From NCBI GenBank assembly GCA_947479815.1, contig CANKAT010000001.1, positions 33,482 to 97,481 of the forward strand: a stretch of DNA of 64,000 bases, written 5' to 3'. The position numbers and the translations under genes were made by a program. Below are positions 26,052 to 35,330 of this stretch, piece after piece. The notes under the pieces are model-generated. The model did no database searches, was not told the DNA's origin, and saw only the letters and a program-made list of their open reading frames with translations. How positions within the stretch are numbered: the stretch's first letter is position 1; the number at the start of each line of letters is the position of its first letter. Source of the DNA: Sphingobacteriaceae bacterium (GTDB taxonomy: Bacteria > Bacteroidota > Bacteroidia > Sphingobacteriales > Sphingobacteriaceae).

Positions 26052-26108
26052 CAGATGTAATTTTTAAAAATCCCATTAAGAAATGATTAATTAAAGCATT
26101 AATATACT
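26052..26108 (-). promoter_or_regulatory. possible weak AraC-type operator of the ceramidase-like array
   Basis: On the minus strand a perfect AGTAT half-site (plus-strand 26104-26108) is followed 21 bp later by the poor half-site ATCAT (26083-26087). 28 bp from its start comes TACATCTG (26052-26059), one base off TAnnTTTG. The spacing matches the five better sites, but the second half-site has only three of five bases, so chance is possible. Confidence 0.35.
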
Positions 26109-26184
26109 AAAGGATAGTATCATAATGTTATACATATCTGTTTTCCCCCAGAAATATATTTAAATAGTATAGATTATGAGGCTC

Positions 26185-27219
26185 CTATCGAAATTTGACT
26201 TCGTTGTAACCAAAATTCTCTCCAAGTTTCAAACACTCCTGCCATGGAACAATACTTTCGGAAGAACTGGCATCCATTAAACTGGCAGCGGCAACATTTA
26301 CTCCTAATAACAAGCATTTCGCCATCGTCCAATCATCATGAAATCCTGCTAAAACACCTGCTGCAAAAGCATCTCCGGCACCAACCGACCCTTTGATGTT
26401 CTCTGCCGACATTTTAACACTTGGCTGAAATAATTTATCCCCACTTTTATTCAGTGCTATTGCTCCTTTCGGAAAATGAATAATTACCCATCTTTGAACC
26501 CCGGCATTTAAAATAGTATCAGCTGCCTTATATGCATTAACAATTGAGCATTCCCCTTCTTCATCGCAGATTTCAATACCGGTTAACATCCCGGCTTCAA
26601 ACTCATTAACAAACAGGATATCAACATACTGCAATGCTAGGGGAATAATAGTTTTGAATCGTTCAGATTGTTCACTGACCAAATCTGCCGATGTGACCAT
26701 CCCACATTTTCTGGCTTCCTTTAGTACTTTTGCGGCACCTGTAAGTCCATCTGAACCAATAGCGTCCAATCGATCGAGAAGTAATAAATACCCTAAATGA
26801 AATATCTTCGATTTATGACCTGAAAAGTTAAAATAAGATTCATCTAAGTGAGCATTGGCACCTCTTGAATGAAAAAAAGTACGTCTTCCGGTCCCAAGTA
26901 CAGTCATTACATCAGTATATGATGTATTTGAATCCTGCACTTTGATAATTTGACTCGAATCAATATTAAGCTTTTGACATTCGTTCAAAATATAATCACC
27001 TCTTTCATCATCTCCAATTGCTCCGATTCCTTTTAATGGAAACTGGAATCCCATCCTACTGATTGCTTTTAATACACTATATGGAGCACCACCATTACTG
27101 TTACTCTCTTTGAGGATATTCGCTAGTTTATCTTCCTTTGGATAAACATCTATGATTTTGACATTATCAATGATCCAGTTACCTCCAGCTAAAATCCCCA
27201 TTCCAATATTTTCCTTCAT
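26185..27219 (-). CDS. PfkB-family carbohydrate kinase
   Basis: This 344-residue sugar or nucleoside kinase of the ribokinase/PfkB family transfers phosphate from ATP to a sugar-like hydroxyl. The N-terminal GILAGGNWIIDNVKIID strand and the double-Gly NGGAPYSVLKAISRMG substrate region near residue 40 are family features. GSVGAGDAFAAGVLAGF near residue 284 holds the anion-hole glycines and catalytic Asp. There is no signal peptide, so it is cytoplasmic. It is the last gene of the nine-gene run, 10 bp after a Gfo/Idh/MocA gene, itself 6 bp after a class I aldolase gene. The kinase-aldolase pair recalls iolC/iolJ of inositol breakdown or the Lsr system. The substrate is inferred to be the deacylated, oxidised sugar. 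Confidence 0.88.
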   Translation of the reverse strand: MKENIGMGILAGGNWIIDNVKIIDVYPKEDKLANILKESNSNGGAPYSVLKAISRMGFQFPLKGIGAIGDDERGDYILNECQKLNIDSSQIIKVQDSNTSYTDVMTVLGTGRRTFFHSRGANAHLDESYFNFSGHKSKIFHLGYLLLLDRLDAIGSDGLTGAAKVLKEARKCGMVTSADLVSEQSERFKTIIPLALQYVDILFVNEFEAGMLTGIEICDEEGECSIVNAYKAADTILNAGVQRWVIIHFPKGAIALNKSGDKLFQPSVKMSAENIKGSVGAGDAFAAGVLAGFHDDWTMAKCLLLGVNVAAASLMDASSSESIVPWQECLKLGENFGYNEVKFR

Positions 27220-27229
27220 ATCGAATACA

Positions 27230-28354
27230 TCATACTACATCCATAACAGATTTAGTCTCGTAAGATTTTAAAGCCGCATTAAATAATTGATGGCTCATGA
27301 GTGCTTCTTCAGGAGTAACACAGCCGAAACGGTCATTCAAAAATCCTTCCCGCTCCGCAAAATATGCCGCCAGCATCTGCAAAAAACAATCAGAGAATCC
27401 AGGCTCAAATATTGAACCAGTACTTGTAGGAAATGGAACCTGAAAACCAAGATCCACCCGTTTCCAAAACTGTTCCTTTTCCCGTTTAAAGATCCATAAC
27501 GCCTTGGTATCTTTAGTGTTATAACGTACACCTCCTTCGGTTCCCAGAACTTCTATATACCAGGAATTAGTCTCCCCTGGTTTTAATCGCTTCATTTCAA
27601 GAGACATTGGAATATCTTTTTTATCTATGTTAACTGAGGTTGACAAAGTTGCATTATTCCAGGTATCACATTCACTCCAAGCACCTTTTCCATCAGGCCT
27701 TGTAGTGATGATCTTTTGCAGATGAGCATATACCTTGTTAGGTATCCATCCCAATCTTACCGGAATATGCATAACATGCATACCCAAATCTCCCATTACA
27801 CCTATTTCACCACAGAATTTTGACTGTCTTTTCCAGTTGATCGGTTTGAGAGGATCCATATCACTTGAATGACAGAAGCCTGCATTTATTTCGATGATCT
27901 CACCGATTCTCCCCGAAAGGGCTTCGCTTATCACTCGCTGAGGACCCGGCAAAAAGGGCATCTCAGAACAGCATCTTACAAAACTCTTCGAATTTGCAAT
28001 TTTTGTATTGATCCTTTTTGCTGCCGCGAGGTCCATTCCAAAAGGCTTTTCAGCCAATAGATCTTTACCTGCTTCAATTACTTCGATATAATATTGTTCA
28101 TGAAGAAAATGAGGTAGGGCAACATAAACTACATCTACCTTGGAAGATGCCAATAACTCTTTATAATCTGTGGTCAATAATTCAACAGAAGGAATTTGCT
28201 CATACCATTTTAAGGTATTAACATTTAGATCACAAACGGCCTTTAACTCCACTTTAACAGGATAATCATTTAATGAGAACCAGCGTCCAAAAGCACCGGC
28301 CACTTCCTTGCCCATTAAACCACCTCCTATAATGCCAACATTTACAACTTTCAT
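27230..28354 (-). CDS. Gfo/Idh/MocA family oxidoreductase
   Basis: This 374-residue cytoplasmic NAD(P)-dependent oxidoreductase has the Rossmann motif GIIGGGLMGKEVAGAFG near residue 8 and the catalytic LLAEKPFG near residue 97. GVMGDLGMHVMHIPVRLGW near residue 190 is the substrate-side signature. Its C-terminal domain is longer than in the 35.3 kb paralogue. The gene is wedged 10 bp before the kinase gene and 6 bp after the aldolase gene, so it is almost certainly cotranscribed. It probably oxidises or reduces the same intermediate those two enzymes handle. The polyol specificity (inositol-like, glucose-like) cannot be read from sequence. Confidence 0.9.
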   Translation of the reverse strand: MKVVNVGIIGGGLMGKEVAGAFGRWFSLNDYPVKVELKAVCDLNVNTLKWYEQIPSVELLTTDYKELLASSKVDVVYVALPHFLHEQYYIEVIEAGKDLLAEKPFGMDLAAAKRINTKIANSKSFVRCCSEMPFLPGPQRVISEALSGRIGEIIEINAGFCHSSDMDPLKPINWKRQSKFCGEIGVMGDLGMHVMHIPVRLGWIPNKVYAHLQKIITTRPDGKGAWSECDTWNNATLSTSVNIDKKDIPMSLEMKRLKPGETNSWYIEVLGTEGGVRYNTKDTKALWIFKREKEQFWKRVDLGFQVPFPTSTGSIFEPGFSDCFLQMLAAYFAEREGFLNDRFGCVTPEEALMSHQLFNAALKSYETKSVMDVV

Positions 28355-28360
28355 AATAAT

Positions 28361-29200
28361 TTATTTACTTCCCTTAACCCAGGCAATAACGTCTGCTGGT
28401 TTTGCGCCATCGTGTACAATAGCCATTAATGCCCTTGTCATACCGCCTGGATTAGCATGCTGTACTACATTTCTGCCATACACGATCCCTTTAACACCCT
28501 GTTGCATCAATTTATAGGTACGATCCAATAATTCTTCATCCTCAGCACGACCACCTCCTCTAACCAGAATTGGAACAGATCCTGCTACCTCAACAACTTT
28601 ATGATAATCTTCTACATTCTCGCAAGGGTCTGCCTTAATAATATCAGCCCCCAATTCTACCGCCTGCCTTACAAGAGGCAAGATAATATCTATATTTCCA
28701 TCAACCATATAGCCTCCAGCCTCACTGTTTGGGCGGAATACTAATGGCTCGATCATTAATGGCATAGCGTAATAGTCGCACATTGGCTTTAACTTCAAAA
28801 TATTCTGAATACACTGATCTGTTACTTCAGGAGCTCCAGGAATACGAAACAGATTAACAACCACACAGGTAGCATCAAGACGAATTGCCTGAAGCACAGG
28901 CTCTTCAATCATTCTGCTGTATAATACGGATTGAAGTTCAAGACCGTAAACATTGGCAACATCTGTTCTTAAAACTAAAGAAGGCTTTTTCTTTCCGGAC
29001 ACAGATTGTAAATGATGTGCCTGTCCAACTGTCAGCTGAATTGCATCTGGATCTGCATCAATCAGAATTTTGACTGACTTTTCAATGTTCTCTATCCCAC
29101 CTAAAAAAGTTAATTCATTAAAAAACCCATGGTCAAGGGCAACATCAAAACATCTACCTGATTTTTCATTGAATAATCTATTTAATCTACTCGCTTTCAT
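28361..29200 (-). CDS. class I aldolase (DeoC/LacD/FbaB/LsrF superfamily)
   Basis: This 279-residue Schiff-base aldolase has FDVALDHGFF near residue 18, the Asp of the fold's first strand. ADIIKADPCEN near residue 189 has the likely Schiff-base Lys, and VPILVRGGGRAEDEE near residue 210 is the phosphate-binding loop. These features place it with archaeal-type class I FBP aldolases and LsrF, which cleave a phosphorylated ketose or transfer acetyl groups. It lies between the Gfo/Idh/MocA genes at 27.2 and 29.4 kb and next to the PfkB kinase. The simplest reading is that it cleaves the kinase product to a triose phosphate (inference). There is no signal peptide. Confidence 0.87.
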   Translation of the reverse strand: MKASRLNRLFNEKSGRCFDVALDHGFFNELTFLGGIENIEKSVKILIDADPDAIQLTVGQAHHLQSVSGKKKPSLVLRTDVANVYGLELQSVLYSRMIEEPVLQAIRLDATCVVVNLFRIPGAPEVTDQCIQNILKLKPMCDYYAMPLMIEPLVFRPNSEAGGYMVDGNIDIILPLVRQAVELGADIIKADPCENVEDYHKVVEVAGSVPILVRGGGRAEDEELLDRTYKLMQQGVKGIVYGRNVVQHANPGGMTRALMAIVHDGAKPADVIAWVKGSK

Positions 29201-29365
29201 CTTTATTTTTATTTATTTAATAATTAATTAATTTTTCATCTCAGATCCTACCCAGTATCATACACCTGATTTTCTTTGATTTTTTGATATGAATTTTAAG
29301 TTATGGGCTATGTGCTTTCACAAAAGCTGGATAATCAGAGAAGGATAAAATTCACTACACGAAAT

Positions 29366-30361
29366 TCAAGAATTGAAATCCATCAGGAAAGCACCGCCTT
29401 TATTTGTTTTTTTTGTCCGTAATAATACTTCAGACAGGCTAATTGGAATACCCCCGAGTCTTTTACTTTCATCTGCAGCCTCCATAAAGGTATAAATCTC
29501 TATCGTTTCTTCATTACTTACAGGAGCTATGCCTGAACGAAAAAACTCTACAATGGCTACCACCAATGGGCGATAGCCAGTAAATACTCCAATAGAAGTT
29601 ATTCCTTTATCTCCAAATGCTGTACCTCCAAAGCCACTTCTTCCTTTACGGGCACCACGAAAGACTCCTACCCGGCCATTTTCCCAGTTTCCAACAACTA
29701 CATCGGCATCATCTGTAAACGTTCGGGTAACTGTTTTACATCCGGTTCCCCCCATTACAGTATACAGGGATTCAACCGCATGAATACCATCCCAAAAGAG
29801 ATCAGCATGAGATTTCTGTATAGGCGCCGGACCATAGGTACTTGCACCCAAAACCTTCCCTACTAATTTCCCCTGACGGAGGTCCTGAGCTTCTTTGACA
29901 TAACGGAGTGGTGAACAGGAAAACAGGGGCACTTTATATTTTCCTGATACTTTAAAGATGGCCAGTACATCCGATAGCGTTGCAGCAAGTGGTTTATCCA
30001 CATAAACTGGTTTCCCTGCCCTCAATACCGGCATGATCTCTTTCAAATGGGGTCGACCGTCGTTAGTTAATACCATGACCGCATCAACCTTTTTTACTAA
30101 TTCTTTAATTGAACCAACAAACTCTACACCTTGACCTTTTATCGTATCTGTAAAACTCTGCAGCTGTTTTTCAGCGAATTCCACATCCGGATTACCCTTA
30201 GGATGAAAAATAGCTACCACTCTACAGCCAGTAAATTCCGGGCTCGATGCACCGGAATTCATAATTTCTGTATACGCTGCACTATGAACTGAAAGGCCTA
30301 TAATTCCTACCTTAATCTCTTGTTGAAGATTGGTATTGCTCATTTTTGATTTCGAGTTCAT
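29366..30361 (-). CDS. Gfo/Idh/MocA family oxidoreductase, cytosolic twin of the 36.4 kb protein
   Basis: The 331-residue oxidoreductase has no signal peptide. The Rossmann region begins KVGIIGLSVHSAAY, and the catalytic motif is VDKPLA (Asp in place of the usual Glu of EKP) near residue 118. It is a close paralogue of the Tat-exported protein at 36.4-37.4 kb: CRVVAIFHPKGNPDVEF versus FRVVAIHHPAGNPDVEF, GKVLGASTYGPA versus GKVLGAEAYSPA, and TRTFTDDADVVVGNWENGRVGVFRG are shared. The start could be the ATG at 30359-30361 or the in-frame Met seven residues in. A compartment-split pair suggests the same substrate class is met on both sides of the inner membrane. Confidence 0.9.
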   Translation of the reverse strand: MNSKSKMSNTNLQQEIKVGIIGLSVHSAAYTEIMNSGASSPEFTGCRVVAIFHPKGNPDVEFAEKQLQSFTDTIKGQGVEFVGSIKELVKKVDAVMVLTNDGRPHLKEIMPVLRAGKPVYVDKPLAATLSDVLAIFKVSGKYKVPLFSCSPLRYVKEAQDLRQGKLVGKVLGASTYGPAPIQKSHADLFWDGIHAVESLYTVMGGTGCKTVTRTFTDDADVVVGNWENGRVGVFRGARKGRSGFGGTAFGDKGITSIGVFTGYRPLVVAIVEFFRSGIAPVSNEETIEIYTFMEAADESKRLGGIPISLSEVLLRTKKTNKGGAFLMDFNS

Positions 30362-30419
30362 CAGTTCTTGATATCTAAACTTTAGTTCAAGTGTTAATAC
30401 TGTATATTTTATTTCACAA

Positions 30420-33400
30420 TTATTTTACCACCTTCATAATTCCACGCATCGTAAACGAGTGACCCGGGAATGTACAAACGAAAGGATAATCTCCTGCTGT
30501 TGCGGGAGCGGTAAATTTAATCGTCTCCTTACCACCGCCATTTAACAACTTAGTTGCATAAAGTACCATATCGCCTTCCGGAACATAATTCTTTGCAGCT
30601 CCTTTGTCTCCTAACTCAAAAGCCTTTTGCGTAACTAGTTCAACAGTACCAGGTTTGATTATCAAAAGATTATGAGGCATTAAACCAAGGTTTTCAATAG
30701 TTAATTCGACCGGTTGTGCTACTTTTACAGTAAAATCTGACAATAATTTGCCCTTAACTTTAAAACGCAATTCATCAGTAGCTTCAATGGTCAGGATCGC
30801 AACCCTATCATTTTGTAATTCAGGGCCTTTGCTAGTAGAAGCCTGACTTGCAGGTGTGGCAGATTTTGAAGCATCAGGTTTATGATCCTGATGTTCTTTA
30901 GTTGCATCGTTATTTCCAAGATCTTTCCAAAATTTTTCATATCCGGTTCTGAATTGCATTCCGGAAACGGTTGACTCAGATTTACCCGGCTTGAATGTAT
31001 CCTTTCCACTCCAGAAGAAATTTACCTTTTGAGCTGCCAGTCTTGCCTGATATTCTGGCGAGCTAAGAACTTTTACAAGTAAGGGTCTGTTTATTACATT
31101 GTGCTGCTGATGCAACCAAAGAATTTCAAGCATTGGCAAAGCATCTTCCTTTTTCTTTGGATCTAATTTAGCAACCCATTCCTGTGCTTTCTGGATTACT
31201 TCATCCGTATTTCTGGCGCTCAGCTCAAGGCGAACTGCATGACGTATTCCATCAACAGGATTTCTGAATAACTCCAAAAGTTTTTCAATGGGCTCACCGT
31301 AAATCGAAACTGGCTTTTGTAATGGCCGATCTACAGCAACCATGCGATAGATACGTCCATGCTCGTGATCACGACTTAGATCTCTTAGATTATAAGGTGA
31401 ATGGGTTATTATCGCCTGATGCCAGTCTGCAAAATACAATGCTCCATCAAATCCTACAACACCATCACTTGGACGGAAGTTAGGATCTCCTGTATAATCT
31501 TTAGCTACAACCCGTGGAGTCGCTTCTGTACTTGGCGCAAAAGTTGGATTGCTTCCGGTAAAAATTAAATTGCCGGCTTCTACACCCTCAATAACACCCT
31601 CATCCAGATAGTTTAATTTATATCTTTTTATTCCTTGAAATCCAATTACATTATAAACCATCAAGTTATTCTGATATTCTTCCGGGAAATTTCCGCTAGA
31701 TAAGATCTGGCTTGAAGTATATGGTCGGATAGTTTGCTTAAACAAAGGACGCTTCTCAAAATCACCCTTGTCGGTAGTTGAAGTAACTGTACGCTTAAAA
31801 TATACCTGGAAAGCCTTGCCTGTTGTACCATCTGTGATAAATTGATTTCCCCATTTATCAAAACTGATTCCATGCGGGTTAGGAGTATTATCTACTACCA
31901 ATGAGAAATCAAAAGTACGGGGGTTAAAGCGATAAAGTCCAGCTTCACCAGATTCAGCACTCTTACGCCAAGGGGTTTCAATATTCTCGAGAATGAAAAT
32001 CCCACGTTGATAGTAAATATTACCATCCGGACCTAAAATAAGATTATTTGCAGTATGATGAGTATCATCAGAGCCCAAACCACCCAACATACGGTATCGT
32101 ACATCAGCTACTCCATCTCCGTCAGTATCCTTAAGAAATAAAATATCAGGTGATGAAACTACAATCACACCACCATTCCATAATTCAAAGCCAGTAGGAT
32201 TTGAAACATAGGCAAAAGTTATTGCCTTATCAGCAACTCCATCACCATCCTCATCTTTCAGAGTAACAATACGGTCATTCATTGGTTTCATTGGCTCCCA
32301 CTTTGGATAAGTAGCCCATGAAGCAACCCAAATTTGACCTTTAGTATCAATCTGCATTGCCACAGGATTAGCGACCTCAGGAAACTTTTCTTCAGAAGCG
32401 AAAACAGTAACCTTAAACTCTTTAGGTATCGTCATCCGCTTGATCGCTTCTTCGGCACCCAGGTATTCTACATTTCGCGTAATATGTGTACCAACAGGAT
32501 ATGGCTCAGGAACATTACTGTCATCAACCTTAATATCTTTGCCTTGTGCTCTTGCCCAAATGCGCTTATCGCGATTGGCAGTCATGGCTTCCAGCATCCT
32601 TAACTCATTCTGAAGCGTAACATGGTTACCATCCTGTATAGTACGAGTACCCCAGACATCATTTCCACTGGTTGCGCGATAACGGCTAAACCAATGCCAG
32701 TTTTTGTCTAAAACAGAGCTACGCAATGAATCCAGTCCGACTTTGGCCATACTGACTTTTTTACCGAACAGATTTTCAGTGATATAAAGACCCAATCTTC
32801 TATTACCTTCACTATTCAGGTGAATCCCATTAATAGTTAAAGGCTCAGTCGTACTGTCATACATTTTTTGTGTGGCACTGAACAAATCCAGAAAAGGAAC
32901 TCCCTTTTCTTTAGCTACCTGAGCCATGGCGATAGTATAGGCCGCTAAACGGCGATTGTTCTCTTTCCCATCAGGTAAATTTTTAGAATTCAGGTTTTCA
33001 TGCGCGATTGGCGAAAACAGAACCAAACGAGGAGCAACTTTTTTATCATACTTCTGCTTCCTGGTATAGTCAATAAAAGCAACTAATTGCTTTTTAAACT
33101 CTGCCGGTTTATCTTCAAAAGACTCATTATATCCGAAAAAAGCAAAAATAACGTTAGCCCCAACACTGGTTAAGTGCGTATCGCTATTTTCGAAACCTTC
33201 ATGTGAACGTGGGCGATAATGTACCTGGTCACCGGTATAACCCAGTTCTCTGAAAACTAATTTTCCATTTGGATAAACAGATTGCAGATAGGTTTCCATC
33301 CAACCGTCATGCTGCATCCTATCGGCAAGTCCATTTCCGATAATTGCAATTCTATCACCCGATTGTAGTTCAAACTTTGGATTCTGTGTCCAACCCAATA

Positions 33401-33512
33401 AAAATATTATTAAAGGGAGTAAAAGTGCAGGTGCACAGTATTTTAAAAAATTTCTGTAATTAAGAAAAATAGGTCTCACCGATAATTTTCTTAGTTCTTT
33501 GAGTTGATCCAT
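30420..33512 (-). CDS. SGNH-like / PVC-type beta-propeller / cupredoxin fusion protein
   Basis: The protein is about 1030 residues from the ATG at 33510-33512 ([10 protein letters not shown]). A longer frame to 33566 would overlap the upstream gene and add a polar tail before the membrane anchor. After the anchor come a degenerate SGNH hydrolase domain (about residues 50-250), a PVC-type propeller with [11 protein letters not shown] and [11 protein letters not shown] loops (about 360-740), a helical linker, and a C-terminal cupredoxin (about 930-1030). The cupredoxin has likely type-1 copper ligands in [14 protein letters not shown] and FTM (His, Cys, His, Met). In the SGNH domain the Ser of GDS is Gly (IGNGLADR) and the Asp of DxxH is Asn (NGIHLN), so it is probably not an active esterase. 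Copper may replace the haem used by the other two PVC-type proteins. Confidence 0.85.
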   Translation of the reverse strand: MDQLKELRKLSVRPIFLNYRNFLKYCAPALLLPLIIFLLGWTQNPKFELQSGDRIAIIGNGLADRMQHDGWMETYLQSVYPNGKLVFRELGYTGDQVHYRPRSHEGFENSDTHLTSVGANVIFAFFGYNESFEDKPAEFKKQLVAFIDYTRKQKYDKKVAPRLVLFSPIAHENLNSKNLPDGKENNRRLAAYTIAMAQVAKEKGVPFLDLFSATQKMYDSTTEPLTINGIHLNSEGNRRLGLYITENLFGKKVSMAKVGLDSLRSSVLDKNWHWFSRYRATSGNDVWGTRTIQDGNHVTLQNELRMLEAMTANRDKRIWARAQGKDIKVDDSNVPEPYPVGTHITRNVEYLGAEEAIKRMTIPKEFKVTVFASEEKFPEVANPVAMQIDTKGQIWVASWATYPKWEPMKPMNDRIVTLKDEDGDGVADKAITFAYVSNPTGFELWNGGVIVVSSPDILFLKDTDGDGVADVRYRMLGGLGSDDTHHTANNLILGPDGNIYYQRGIFILENIETPWRKSAESGEAGLYRFNPRTFDFSLVVDNTPNPHGISFDKWGNQFITDGTTGKAFQVYFKRTVTSTTDKGDFEKRPLFKQTIRPYTSSQILSSGNFPEEYQNNLMVYNVIGFQGIKRYKLNYLDEGVIEGVEAGNLIFTGSNPTFAPSTEATPRVVAKDYTGDPNFRPSDGVVGFDGALYFADWHQAIITHSPYNLRDLSRDHEHGRIYRMVAVDRPLQKPVSIYGEPIEKLLELFRNPVDGIRHAVRLELSARNTDEVIQKAQEWVAKLDPKKKEDALPMLEILWLHQQHNVINRPLLVKVLSSPEYQARLAAQKVNFFWSGKDTFKPGKSESTVSGMQFRTGYEKFWKDLGNNDATKEHQDHKPDASKSATPASQASTSKGPELQNDRVAILTIEATDELRFKVKGKLLSDFTVKVAQPVELTIENLGLMPHNLLIIKPGTVELVTQKAFELGDKGAAKNYVPEGDMVLYATKLLNGGGKETIKFTAPATAGDYPFVCTFPGHSFTMRGIMKVVK

Positions 33513-33552
33513 CCTTTTTTTATTGTTTTTCAAGTAAAATATATGCTTTATT

Positions 33553-34485
33553 TTAATGCATTTCAACCGAACATGTGCCTAATCCAGATCTCAAAAAGTT
33601 GAACTGAACATTTGGATGATCTGCAAGTACAGACATTGGAACAGATACATCAGGAATATTATTTGAAATCATATAGGTAGTCAACCTTTGTCCGAAAGGA
33701 TTATCATGTGCACCTGCATGCCAAATTGAAACTTTGTCTGCCTGCCAGGTTTCTTTAGGACCTACTGTTACTGCCTGAGTTGGGATTGAAGGAGCATTTC
33801 CTCCACAATGCAACCTAGAATTTTGTGCAATTGTAATGGGATGCAGGTCAAGAACACGAGTGGTTAGTTGTTTATACTCTTCAACCGTTGGTGGGTTATC
33901 AATATATTTTCCTTCACGCATCGGTGGCTCGTTAAATGCCCAGTGTTTCACATCTCCCTGTCCACCCTGCATAATCGCACATTTAGCTTTCGTCCAGCTA
34001 TTGATGTATTTGGCGGTATCAGCTTGTGCAAAATGCAAATTCTCATCAGGCATCACTAAATCTTTACGAATTCTATTTAGACATAATGATTTGAAAGTTC
34101 TTTTAAAAGATAAAGGATGATCTTCGGATACTTCTTTGCCATCAATTACCCATTCATCCATACACCAAAAGTGTGCATGTTTAAGAGACAATCCCAATTC
34201 ATTTACAAGCATTGCAACCAGAGGTAACTGCTCAGTCGGACCAATCGGGCCGCATATACCAACCGGATTGCTAGCAGTTGCTGATTTCCATGTACTTACA
34301 TACTCCATTGCCTCTGCTAAATAAAACTCTTCAATTGTGTCATAAAAAATAACTTTGAACCCTGGTCTTGACATAGCGATCATTTCCTCAGGTGTCAAGG
34401 CTGCAATTTTATCTGTTACTTTCTGACCTAAATCCAAGGTGGTATAATCCCACCAACCTGGAGCAATAGAACTAATCTTACGCAT
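33553..34485 (-). CDS. NagB-like (glucosamine-6-phosphate deaminase/isomerase family) protein
   Basis: The 310-residue cytoplasmic protein belongs to the NagB/6-phosphogluconolactonase fold. It has [17 protein letters not shown] in place of the phosphate-binding GxTP region near residue 75. WCMDEW near residue 107 corresponds to MDEY of NagB, and [13 protein letters not shown] near residue 180 corresponds to DGHIAFNEP. The catalytic Glu is kept, but the Asp sits one position further from the His than in NagB, so activity on glucosamine-6-phosphate is not assured. It lies between the PIG-L deacetylase gene (45 bp away) and the cupredoxin-fusion gene. Together with PIG-L it suggests deacetylation then deamination of an amino sugar (inference). 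Confidence 0.82.
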   Translation of the reverse strand: MRKISSIAPGWWDYTTLDLGQKVTDKIAALTPEEMIAMSRPGFKVIFYDTIEEFYLAEAMEYVSTWKSATASNPVGICGPIGPTEQLPLVAMLVNELGLSLKHAHFWCMDEWVIDGKEVSEDHPLSFKRTFKSLCLNRIRKDLVMPDENLHFAQADTAKYINSWTKAKCAIMQGGQGDVKHWAFNEPPMREGKYIDNPPTVEEYKQLTTRVLDLHPITIAQNSRLHCGGNAPSIPTQAVTVGPKETWQADKVSIWHAGAHDNPFGQRLTTYMISNNIPDVSVPMSVLADHPNVQFNFLRSGLGTCSVEMH

Positions 34486-34530
34486 AATATTCTTTTAAAA
34501 TTGTTATAGTATTTTATTGTTTAATGTTTT

Positions 34531-35310
34531 TTATTCGAATTTGTAATCTTCATTTGTTAAATAACATGCTCCCAGTTCTTTCAAAGGATCAAATCCACCT
34601 TCGGAGAAACCAAAATGCAGGTGTCTCCTCCACCCTTCAGCATGTTCAAAGCGATTAGACATGCTTCCAACTGTTAATGAGAAATTTTCCATTGCTTGGA
34701 TATAGGAATTCATTTTCTGACTGTCTTCCAGCCAATTCTGCTGACTTTTATGAGCCTCCAGAGCTTCACGCTTAGTGGCATGGACAGCGCTGGTATCTAT
34801 AAAAATCTCAGGTATTACCTTCCGTCGCAAAGGGTCTAAAAGTGAATGAGGCAGGGCATGGTAAACGGCACAGTCGTAATTAGTTACAGCAGCATGATCA
34901 GCAGGAAAATTAGGTACACCACGAATAAAAGCAGCTGTAACTGCCAAACGACTGGTATTCATATGGTCTTCCATATAATCAGATGGCGAATGAGTTAAGA
35001 TTACCGAGGGTTTAACCAAACGGATAACTCCCGTTAACTTTCTGAGCAATTCAAGTTCATAGAAGATCTCAAAATCATTGCATATCGGACCATGGAATTG
35101 GGCCCCCAAAATATCTGCAGCATTTTGGGCTTCCTGCAACCTTATTTCAGTAGTTGTTAAAGAATCAGATTCTATACTACCACAATTCCCGGTTGAAAGA
35201 TTCATATAATGAATCTCATAGCCTTGATTCTTTAATAAGACCAGTGTTCCGGCCATCATGAATTCAATATCATCAGGATGTGCGGCTACGGCAAGTGCTG
35301 TCTTCTTCAT
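34531..35310 (-). CDS. PIG-L/LmbE family N-acyl deacetylase
   Basis: The 259-residue cytoplasmic zinc deacetylase family protein removes an acetyl or acyl group from an amino-sugar nitrogen (as in PIG-L, MshB, BshB). The metal motif AAHPDDIEF is at residues 8-16, with the His and Asp-Asp zinc/acid-base residues. HSPSDYMEDH near residue 111 supplies the third zinc His. The gene is 20 bp after a Gfo/Idh/MocA gene and 45 bp before the NagB-like gene. That order (dehydrogenase, deacetylase, deaminase) fits stepwise breakdown of an N-acetylated amino sugar or aminocyclitol (inference). A role in thiol or lipid synthesis is less likely in this setting. Confidence 0.9.
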   Translation of the reverse strand: MKKTALAVAAHPDDIEFMMAGTLVLLKNQGYEIHYMNLSTGNCGSIESDSLTTTEIRLQEAQNAADILGAQFHGPICNDFEIFYELELLRKLTGVIRLVKPSVILTHSPSDYMEDHMNTSRLAVTAAFIRGVPNFPADHAAVTNYDCAVYHALPHSLLDPLRRKVIPEIFIDTSAVHATKREALEAHKSQQNWLEDSQKMNSYIQAMENFSLTVGSMSNRFEHAEGWRRHLHFGFSEGGFDPLKELGACYLTNEDYKFE

Positions 35311-35330
35311 TAAGCCCTAATCAAATAATA

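Noticed and set aside
29254..29258. Isolated AGTAT half-site before the aldolase gene
   Set aside because: No second half-site at 21 bp on either side and no -7 box at the right distance.
30397..30401. Isolated AGTAT half-site (minus strand) near the start of the 29.4 kb oxidoreductase gene
   Set aside because: The partner position 21 bp away does not match, so it fails the spacing rule that the five accepted sites obey.
33513..33566. Longer N-terminus for the cupredoxin-fusion gene
   Set aside because: It would overlap the NagB-like gene and add a polar tail before the membrane segment.
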